Shown: piece by piece, positions 9,075 to 15,343 of the stretch
Layout: the number at the start of each line of letters is the position of its first letter
Position numbering within the stretch: position 1 is the first letter of the stretch
Source of the DNA: Bacteroides sp. CAG:1060_57_27
Lineage (GTDB): Bacteria > Bacteroidota > Bacteroidia > Bacteroidales > UBA932
Assembly (NCBI GenBank): GCA_001915575.1
Contig: MNQT01000027.1
Location: 1-64,000, forward strand
DNA: 64,000 nucleotides
Reading direction: 5' to 3'
Made by a program: the position numbers and the translations under genes
The notes under the pieces: model-generated
Database searches by the model: none
The model's input: only the letters and a program-made list of their open reading frames with translations
Told to the model about the DNA's origin: nothing

Positions 9075-10592
9075 ATGACAAAGAAAATCTTTGCTATCGC
9101 GGCTGCGGTGCTCTGCTCGGGAGCGCTGCTGCAGGCCCAGACCCTGGGAAAGGATGCACGCTACTGCAACCCTCTCCCCATGGAGATAGGGCAGGGAAGC
9201 GCGTCGGGCGACGTGTCGGTATTCCAGTGGGAAGGCAAGTACTACATGTTCTGCACCGGCGGAGGCGCATGGGTATCCGAAGACATGCTCAACTGGGACT
9301 ACCACTATGTGGCCGATGTCCCCGTCGCTCCGGACGTATGCCCCTACAACGGCAAGTTCTACATGACCGGAAACAGCAGCAATGTCTGGGTGGCCGACAA
9401 TCCGCTCGGTCCCTATAAGGTTCTGGGACAGTGGAAAGGAGTTCCCGACCTCGAGCACGGCTGGAGCCAGGGCTTCGACCCGCACATCTATGTCGACGAC
9501 GACAACCAGCCCTATCTGTTCTGGCCCGGAATGGCTATCAGCGGTATCTACTCCGTGAAGCTCGACCCGAACGACCTCACCAGGTTCGTAGGCCCGGTGA
9601 CGCACCACTTCAGCTTCAACCCCGACCATGTATGGGAGCGCCAGGGAGAGCATAACGAGTTCACCGACGTGGCATGGATAGAGGGTCCGTGGATCTACAA
9701 GCACGACGGCACCTACTACCTCCAGTACTCGGCCTCCGGCACCCAGTGGAGGACCTATGCTGAGGGCTACTACAAGTCAAAGAACGTACAGGGTCCCTAC
9801 GAGTACGCCTCCAACAACCCTCTGCTCCGCCGCACTGACGGAATCGTCACCGGCCCCGCACACGGCAGCATGGTCACCGGGCCTGACGGCAACATCTGGC
9901 AGTTCTACACTGTGGTGCTGCGCAGCGGCGGACGCCGCATAGGTATGGATCGCGTGACCGTCGACAAGGACGGCAACCTCGTCTGCAATGTCACCGACAC
10001 TCCCCAGTGGGCTCCCGGCGTGGTGAAGGATCCCGCAAAAGGCGACTCGGGCTCGGTAATCGTATCCGTGGGCAAGACCACGATGAGCGTGGGACAGGGT
10101 TTCCCGGGAGCTGCCAAGGTCGCTTCGAGCTCTAAGCCCGGCAGGGACGCCGAATATGCCCTCGACGACAACACCGCCACCTGGTGGGAGCCTGCCGACG
10201 ACGACAAGACGCCTTCGCTTACTATCTGCCTTTCTCCCGCAGTCGACCGCGACCGCGTGCAAACCTTCCAGATAGACGGCTCGCGCATCCTCTTCGGAGG
10301 CAGCGGCAGGGGATTCTCCGGCAGCGCCGGCACACCGGTATACAAGTACAAGATCGAGGCTTCCATGGACGGCAAGACCTACAAGACCGTGCTCGACATG
10401 TCTGACAACGATGTTGCCCGCAATGTCGTGTTCGACGAGATCGACCCCGTAGAGTGCCGCTATGTGAGGCTGACCATGCTCGACTGGCCGGAGGGAAGCC
10501 CGCTCAGCATACTCGACTTCTCCGTATTCGGAAGGGCCACCGGATATTCACCTTCGCAGGTGCCCGTTCCGACACCGAAGGTCATGAACTGA
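9075..10592 (+). CDS. Secreted GH43-family glycosidase with C-terminal discoidin-like domain
   Basis: The N-terminal MTKKIFAIAAAVLCSGALLQAQ is a signal peptide. A five-bladed propeller of GH43 type follows, with the expected acidic triad candidates Asp46 (GDVSVF), Asp135 (FDPHIYV) and Glu203 (WIEGPW), plus the GPAHGSM segment. GH43 enzymes act mainly on arabinose- or xylose-containing chains; the subfamily cannot be fixed here. Residues about 345-490 resemble an F5/8 type C (discoidin) carbohydrate-binding module (DDNTATWWEP, then VRLTMLDWPEGSPLSILDFSVFG). The gene lies 62 bases after susD and is probably the hydrolase of this locus, pointing to arabinan or arabinoxylan. Confidence 0.9.
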   Translation: MTKKIFAIAAAVLCSGALLQAQTLGKDARYCNPLPMEIGQGSASGDVSVFQWEGKYYMFCTGGGAWVSEDMLNWDYHYVADVPVAPDVCPYNGKFYMTGNSSNVWVADNPLGPYKVLGQWKGVPDLEHGWSQGFDPHIYVDDDNQPYLFWPGMAISGIYSVKLDPNDLTRFVGPVTHHFSFNPDHVWERQGEHNEFTDVAWIEGPWIYKHDGTYYLQYSASGTQWRTYAEGYYKSKNVQGPYEYASNNPLLRRTDGIVTGPAHGSMVTGPDGNIWQFYTVVLRSGGRRIGMDRVTVDKDGNLVCNVTDTPQWAPGVVKDPAKGDSGSVIVSVGKTTMSVGQGFPGAAKVASSSKPGRDAEYALDDNTATWWEPADDDKTPSLTICLSPAVDRDRVQTFQIDGSRILFGGSGRGFSGSAGTPVYKYKIEASMDGKTYKTVLDMSDNDVARNVVFDEIDPVECRYVRLTMLDWPEGSPLSILDFSVFGRATGYSPSQVPVPTPKVMN

Positions 10593-10615
10593 CTGTTTTG
10601 ATGTTATTGGCGCCG

Positions 10616-10648
10616 AGGGGCGGCCGCGGAGTGATCCCGGCCGCCCCT
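10616..10648 (+). terminator. GC-rich hairpin after GH43 gene
   Basis: A perfect 11-bp stem (10616-10626 with 10638-10648) lies 23 bases after the GH43 stop. No U-tract follows, so it is terminator-like rather than a canonical intrinsic terminator. Confidence 0.5.
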
Positions 10649-10713
10649 GGTGCTTCCGTCTGTTCCGCTAATATAAACATGCGCGCAAATACTCATTTAT
10701 GCTTAAAATTTTC

Positions 10714-10721
10714 TATCTTTG
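10714..10721 (+). promoter_or_regulatory. -7 element for the NifU-like/GGGtGRT operon
   Basis: TATCTTTG matches the Bacteroidota -7 consensus and is placed 30 bases before the ATG at 10752. Confidence 0.65.
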
Positions 10722-10751
10722 CGACCAGAAATTCTTTTATCTTTTCGAAAT

Positions 10752-11444
10752 ATGATTTACACGAAAGAAGTACAGCAGATGTGCTGCGTAGCAAAGGGCG
10801 CCAACCACGCCAACGCTCCCATTCCCGAGGAGGGCAAGTGGGTGCACGCTAAAGAAATCAAAGACATTTCCGGCCTTACCCACGGCATCGGCTGGTGCGC
10901 TCCCCAGCAGGGCTGCTGCAAGCTCACGCTCAACGTCAAGGACGGCATCATTGAGGAGGCTCTCGTAGAGACCCTTGGATGCTCCGGAATGACCCATTCC
11001 GCCGCCATGGCATCCGAGATCCTTCCCGGCAAGACGCTTCTCGAGGCCCTTAACACCGACCTCGTATGCGACGCGATCAACACCGCGATGAGGGAGCTCT
11101 TCCTCCAGATCGTCTACGGACGCAGCCAGTCTGCGTTCTCCGAGGGAGGCCTGCCCGTCGGCGGCTCGCTCGAGGATCTCGGAAAGAACCTCCGCAGCCA
11201 GGTCGGCACCATGTACGGCACCAAGGCCAAGGGTTCGCGCTACCTCGAGATGACCGAGGGCTACTGCACCCGCATGGCTCTCGACGCCAACAACGAAGTC
11301 ATCGGCTACGAGTTCGTCAACCTCGGCAAGCTGATGGACGCCCTCAAGGCCGGTGCTACCGGCCCCGAGGCTATCGAGAAGGCAAAGGGCACCTACGGCC
11401 GCTTCGCCGATGCAGTTAAATATATTGACCCCCGTAAAGAGTAA
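10752..11444 (+). CDS. NifU-like iron-sulfur scaffold-type protein
   Basis: The start at 10752 (MIYTKEVQQMCC) is placed 31 bases after a good -7 element; the longer frame would begin upstream of it. The sequence resembles the NifU/IscU N-terminal scaffold fold: GIGWCAPQQGCCKLTLNVKDGIIEEALVETLGCSGMTHSAAMASEILPGKT contains conserved Cys positions (GCCKL, LGCSGMT) and the substrate-like loop. About 230 residues is longer than IscU. It is paired with the GGGtGRT gene 9 bases downstream, an arrangement known from other anaerobic bacteria, so the two presumably work together. Whether it truly builds clusters is not established. Confidence 0.8.
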   Translation: MIYTKEVQQMCCVAKGANHANAPIPEEGKWVHAKEIKDISGLTHGIGWCAPQQGCCKLTLNVKDGIIEEALVETLGCSGMTHSAAMASEILPGKTLLEALNTDLVCDAINTAMRELFLQIVYGRSQSAFSEGGLPVGGSLEDLGKNLRSQVGTMYGTKAKGSRYLEMTEGYCTRMALDANNEVIGYEFVNLGKLMDALKAGATGPEAIEKAKGTYGRFADAVKYIDPRKE

Positions 11445-11453
11445 GAGACGAAT

Positions 11454-12455
11454 ATGGCACTTTTTGAAAGTTACGAGCGCAGGATTGATCAGATCAACGC
11501 CGCTCTCAACAAATACGGCATCAAGGACATCGACGAGGCCAAGGCAATCTGCACCGAGAAGGGTATCGACCCCTACAAGATGTGCGAGGACACCCAGAAG
11601 ATCTGCTTCGAGAACGCGAAGTGGGCCTATGTCGTAGGCGCCGCAATCGCTATCAAGAAAGGCGTGAAGACCGCAGCCGAGGCCGCCGAGGCGATAGGCG
11701 AGGGCCTGCAGGCATTCTGCATCCCCGGTTCTGTCGCCGACGACCGTAAGGTAGGTCTCGGACACGGCAACCTCGCGGCACGCCTGCTCAGCGAGGAGAC
11801 CGAGTGCTTCGCATTCCTCGCCGGACACGAGTCATACGCCGCGGCCGAGGGAGCGATCAAGATCGCCGAAATGGCCAACAAGGTGCGCAAGAAGCCCCTC
11901 CGCGTGATTCTCAACGGCCTCGGAAAGGACGCCGCCAAGATCATCTCCCGCATCAACGGCTTCACCTATGTGCAGACCCAGTTCGACTACGCCACCGGCA
12001 AGGTGAACATCATCGGCGAGACCAAGTACTCTGACGGAGTACGCGGCGGAGTACGCTGCTACGGCGCCGACGACGTACGCGAGGGCGTGGCTATCATGCA
12101 CCTCGAGGGCGTGGACATCTCCATTACCGGAAACTCCACCAACCCTACCCGCTTCCAGCACCCCGTTGCAGGAACCTACAAGAAGGAGCGCACCCTTATG
12201 GGCAAGAAGTACTTCTCGGTAGCTTCCGGCGGCGGTACCGGACGCACCCTGCATCCCGACAACATGGCCGCCGGCCCCGCATCGTACGGAATGACCGACA
12301 CCATGGGCCGCATGCACTCCGACGCGCAGTTCGCAGGTTCTTCATCAGTTCCCGCCCATGTTGAGATGATGGGCTTCCTCGGAATGGGCAACAACCCTAT
12401 GGTAGGCGCCACCGTCGCAGTAGCCGTTGCCGTTGAGCAGGCACTCAACAAGTAA
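11454..12455 (+). CDS. GGGtGRT-family protein of unknown function
   Basis: The protein carries the family-defining GGGTGRT at residues 259-265, just before a Met/Gly-rich segment (MGFLGMGNNPMVGAT) near the C-terminus. Length 333 matches the family. There is no signal peptide or membrane segment, so it is cytoplasmic. Several Cys (positions 33, 44, 51, 89, 118 and 202) could bind a metal, but the activity of the family is not known to me. It sits 9 bases after the NifU-like gene and a terminator follows, so the two form a bicistronic unit. Confidence 0.92.
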   Translation: MALFESYERRIDQINAALNKYGIKDIDEAKAICTEKGIDPYKMCEDTQKICFENAKWAYVVGAAIAIKKGVKTAAEAAEAIGEGLQAFCIPGSVADDRKVGLGHGNLAARLLSEETECFAFLAGHESYAAAEGAIKIAEMANKVRKKPLRVILNGLGKDAAKIISRINGFTYVQTQFDYATGKVNIIGETKYSDGVRGGVRCYGADDVREGVAIMHLEGVDISITGNSTNPTRFQHPVAGTYKKERTLMGKKYFSVASGGGTGRTLHPDNMAAGPASYGMTDTMGRMHSDAQFAGSSSVPAHVEMMGFLGMGNNPMVGATVAVAVAVEQALNK

Positions 12456-12477
12456 GACAAACTTACATACTCCGATA

Positions 12478-12512
12478 AATCCCTGTAACCGATGAAGTTA
12501 CGGGGATTTTTC
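12478..12512 (+). terminator. Intrinsic terminator of the GGGtGRT operon
   Basis: A 13-bp stem (AAATCCCTGTAAC with GTTACGGGGATTT, one wobble pair) runs into ATTTTTC just after the GGGtGRT stop. Confidence 0.85.
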
Positions 12513-12598
12513 GTATGTGGCTGTGCCAGAAACTTGCAGCAAGAAGTTTGTTGTATGCGCCAACAGTTCTTGGTATGTAGGCTGTTTCCCCATATCAT

Positions 12599-13969
12599 TC
12601 AAAGCAACGGTGTCATATATAAAGGCAGGTACACAATACCGTCTTCCGTTTTCACATCCTTGTCGTGAAGAACGTAGGGTGTGGATAACTGGGAGCCATA
12701 CTTGGCTATGCACTTCCTCAATGAATTCAGCGCGTAGCGTTGCCCGGACTTCACTTCTATCGGTGAGATATTGTGCCTGCTGGTCGTTACGGGTTTGGCT
12801 ATCAGGAAATCGATCTCCATTCGGTCGTCAGCCGATGTCCGGGAACTGTTGCTGAAGAAATAAAGTCTGTGTCCTGCGGCCCTAAGCATTTGCGCCACTA
12901 TATTCTCCACCAACATCCCCTCGTTCACTTCCAGCTTGTCGAACATCAGTTTCCGGTAAAGGTCTGCGCTTACTATTCCACGCTCGTCGAAAGCGTGGCT
13001 TATGAGCAGTCCGGTATCGCCCATGTAGCATTTCAGCGTGGTGCGCTCTTCATTCAGTTTCAGCCCGATACTCGGTTCCGTAGAATTATAGCAGCAGTTG
13101 ATGATCTTGGCGTCATTCAGCCAGAAGAAAGCCTGTGAATAATCACGCATACGGGCTTCGCTCTGCAAGGCGGACAAGACAAACTTCTTTTCATGCTTCT
13201 GCAACTGACCCGGTATTTCCTCAAAAATAGCGGCAACTTTTGTCTCCTGATTGTCGGCGTATTTGTGAATGTCATTGCGGTAGAGGGCCAATATGTCACG
13301 CTTCACCTCGTCCACCTTTTCAAAATCCCGTGTTTCCACATATTTGGCGACAGCCTGCGGCATACCTCCTACAATCAGGTATTGCCGGAAATAGTCCATT
13401 GCCCGACGGTGGAAAGCCTCCATAGGAAGACGTTTGTCAAACCGCATCCGGATGTAAGGCATCAGCATCTCGTCTCCCATAGCCCACAAGAATTCCTCAA
13501 AGTCCATAGGAAACATTTCAATGGCATGCTCTTCGGAAGGCAGCATGATGTCCTTTACATTCTTCTTGATTGAAATCAGCGAGCCTGTCTCAATGTAGTC
13601 ATAACGTCGGTCTGCCACCAAGTGTTTTATGGCTGCACGGGCACGGGGACAAAACTGCACTTCATCGAAAATTATCAACGAATGAGCATCCCCGTCTTTC
13701 ACCTGACGTGGGGTAAGCTTCTGCCTGAAGTAAAGCTCCAGATTCATGAAAAGCATGTCAAGGTCGTCCAGATAGAGGTCGAAAAACTCAATCACTTGCG
13801 GATTTACCTTGCTGAAGTCCACCAGAATGTAAGACGCATATTCCTTGCGTGCGAATTCTTCGACGATATAGCTTTTCCCTATACGCCTGGCCCCTTCTAT
13901 CAGAAGAGCGGTGTCGCCTTTATGGTTCTTCTTCCATTCCAGCAGTCTATCGTATATCTTCCTTCTCAT
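12599..13969 (-). CDS. AAA ATPase with DUF4143-type C-terminal domain
   Basis: Residues 20-33 contain a Walker A (EGARRIGKS), and LIIFDEVQFCPRAR near residue 100 is the Walker B. This is the layout of AAA_14/DUF4143 ATPases, which are abundant in Bacteroidota and archaea, often on mobile or variable DNA, and have no settled function. The C-terminal part holds the DUF4143-like EIDFLIAKP and IEVKSGQRYALNSLRK, a nuclease-like ExK pattern. The gene is intact at 456 codons but its base composition is lower in GC than the surrounding housekeeping genes, in line with horizontal arrival. It is flanked by a terminator on one side and decayed toxin-antitoxin genes on the other. Confidence 0.85.
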   Translation of the reverse strand: MRRKIYDRLLEWKKNHKGDTALLIEGARRIGKSYIVEEFARKEYASYILVDFSKVNPQVIEFFDLYLDDLDMLFMNLELYFRQKLTPRQVKDGDAHSLIIFDEVQFCPRARAAIKHLVADRRYDYIETGSLISIKKNVKDIMLPSEEHAIEMFPMDFEEFLWAMGDEMLMPYIRMRFDKRLPMEAFHRRAMDYFRQYLIVGGMPQAVAKYVETRDFEKVDEVKRDILALYRNDIHKYADNQETKVAAIFEEIPGQLQKHEKKFVLSALQSEARMRDYSQAFFWLNDAKIINCCYNSTEPSIGLKLNEERTTLKCYMGDTGLLISHAFDERGIVSADLYRKLMFDKLEVNEGMLVENIVAQMLRAAGHRLYFFSNSSRTSADDRMEIDFLIAKPVTTSRHNISPIEVKSGQRYALNSLRKCIAKYGSQLSTPYVLHDKDVKTEDGIVYLPLYMTPLL

Positions 13970-14079
13970 AATTCACGTATTCGCCTTTATTATTGCTCTA
14001 ATATTTCACATATTCAAGGTTATTACACTTGCAAAAATACACTTTTTCTTGGATTTTAAAAGAAACAAAGGAGGTTGAT

Positions 14080-14265
14080 ATGGCTACATATACGATAACT
14101 GTAAACGAAAGAACAAAGGAAGGCTAGGGACTGGTCAATTACCTTAAAGCCCTCGGAGTAATCGAAGTTCCGAACGAGACGACACGAAAGGCCATTAAGG
14201 AAATCCAAGACGGCAAGGGAACGGTATGTGATACAATCGAGGACTATCTCGAAGCAATTAAATGA
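14080..14265 (+). pseudogene. Antitoxin of YafQ-type pair, amber-interrupted
   Basis: From ATG 14080, preceded by a strong AAAGGAGG at 14067-14074, the frame reads MATYTITVNERTKEG, then TAG at 14125-14127, then GLVNYLKALGVIEVP through to TGA at 14263-14265. This is the length and pattern of small Bacteroidota RelB-like antitoxins (TITVNERTK-x-G-K-x-L). The interrupted codon is most simply a Lys AAG changed to TAG. The stop overlaps the start of the toxin gene, as in intact pairs. Confidence 0.8.
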
Positions 14266-14549
14266 AACGCAAGATTGTCATCTCCAGCCAGTACAAGAAA
14301 GACATAAAACTGGCAAGACGGAGAAACCTTCCGGAAGAAGAGCTCAATAAGATAGTCTTGAATCTGGCGAATGATGTTCCGTTACCTGCCAAGAATAAGG
14401 ACCATGAATTATAAGGAGATTATGTTGGATGCAGAGAATGCCACATAAGACCGGACTGGCTGCTTGTATATAGCAAGAAATCAGACGGAGAACTTCATAT
14501 TCTCAATCTTATCCGCACTGGTACTCATTCGGACTTTTTCAAGAAATAG
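14262..14549 (+). pseudogene. YafQ-family mRNA interferase toxin, ochre-interrupted
   Basis: ATG 14262 overlaps the antitoxin stop (ATGA). The frame reads MKRKIVISSQYKKDIKLARRR ... NKDHEL, then TAA at 14412-14414, then GDYVGCRECHIRPDWLLVYSK ... LIRTGTHSDFFKK and TAG at 14547-14549. The block GDY-x-G-x-RECHI-x-PDWLL-x-Y and RTGTHSD-x-F is diagnostic of RelE/YafQ toxins, including the catalytic His region. The stop most likely replaced a Ser (TCA to TAA) in HEL-S-GDY. Both partners are inactivated by separate point mutations, so the system is dead. Confidence 0.85.
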
Positions 14550-14561
14550 TTCAACTACATG

Positions 14562-14588
14562 CCCTCTTGCAGCAATGCAGGAGGGTTT
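14562..14588 (+). terminator. Terminator after dead toxin-antitoxin pair
   Basis: A 10-bp stem (14562-14571 with 14576-14585, GCAA tetraloop, one wobble) is followed by TTTG, 12 bases past the toxin stop. Confidence 0.7.
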
Positions 14589-14716
14589 GTCGTATATGGG
14601 AGATACTGATTTAACTATACCGACACTCCATTAGATATACTGGGTCTCATTTCATTTAAGTGGGCGGATAGAGTTGGAAACATGCCTTTAACTATACCTA
14701 CCTGCATCAAGATTCA

Positions 14717-14909
14717 TCAGAAGCCTCCCATGCGCGAATAATCATCTATGCCCGTCAGATAGTCAAACGATGACAACCGGCGAACCTGCCTGCCTTCTTC
14801 CGACGCGGCTATCTGCTCCCGGCACAAAAGCAGTGTCCGTTCCCAACTCTCCGACAAGCTCTATTTCCTTGAGCCAGTCAAAATCGGCATATACATAGAG
14901 TTTCTTCAT
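14717..14909 (-). pseudogene. hipA: hipA remnant
   Basis: ATG 14909 begins MKKLYVYADFDWLKEIELVGELG, the typical HipA N-terminus. The next HipA block, CREQIAASEEGRQVRRLSSF then DYLTGIDDYSRMGGF, appears in a different frame and ends at TGA 14717-14719. Relative to HipA the segment between the two blocks (some 60 residues) is missing, the frame is shifted, and the whole kinase body after MGGF is lost. It directly follows the hipB-like gene, as in a hipBA operon, so this is a deleted toxin. Confidence 0.8.
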
Positions 14910-14912
14910 TGC

Positions 14913-15233
14913 TTATTCCTTTTTGGACGCCCGCTCCCTCGTCTTAAGGCTCAAATCCTGCAAAGCCTTTCCCAACTTGTCTTCCTTGGCAAGCCACAGA
15001 ATGTCATCATCCAGCTGCAGGGCGTAAAGCACCCGAAGATAAATGCCGATTGCCACAGTCGGAGCACCTTTTTCTATGCGCGACACGGTCAGCGGAGAAC
15101 AGGTCGCCCGCTCCGCCACCTGAGCCACGCTCAGATTCCTGCGCAGCCGTGCCAGCTTTATCTGCTCTCCGACCACCTGCATCTTCTGCTCCAGTTTTCT
15201 CGGCAACTTGGTGCCCATTGTGTTTTTAGCCAT
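14913..15233 (-). CDS. XRE-family HipB-like antitoxin/regulator
   Basis: The start at 15233 (MAKNTMGTKLPRKLEQKM) is chosen over an ATG two codons earlier; either is possible. Residues about 25-80 form a helix-turn-helix of the XRE type (EQIKLARLRRNLSVAQVAER, then SPLTVSRIEKG). The tail is charged and helical. In intact systems HipB neutralises HipA and represses the operon by binding paired operator half-sites. Here the following hipA is destroyed, so this is an orphan regulator. A perfect inverted repeat lies directly upstream. Confidence 0.85.
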   Translation of the reverse strand: MAKNTMGTKLPRKLEQKMQVVGEQIKLARLRRNLSVAQVAERATCSPLTVSRIEKGAPTVAIGIYLRVLYALQLDDDILWLAKEDKLGKALQDLSLKTRERASKKE

Positions 15234-15235
15234 AA

Positions 15236-15293
15236 TCAACTTATCATATAATATGAAAATATATTACAATTTACTCATTTAATGATAAGTTGA
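15236..15293. promoter_or_regulatory. Probable HipB-like operator (12-bp inverted repeat)
   Basis: TCAACTTATCAT at 15236-15247 and its exact reverse complement at 15282-15293 flank a 34-bp AT-rich spacer that must contain the promoter. The first arm starts 3 bases upstream of the regulator's ATG, so binding would block initiation. Autoregulation is inferred from the family. Confidence 0.65.
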
Positions 15294-15343
15294 ATAAAAA
15301 AGATAACCAGGCAGACAAGACAGGCTTGCATACCTTGTCATTC

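Noticed and set aside
12599..13969. The DUF4143-type ATPase as part of a defence system
   Set aside because: No partner nuclease, methylase or other defence gene is adjacent; only decayed toxin-antitoxin genes are.
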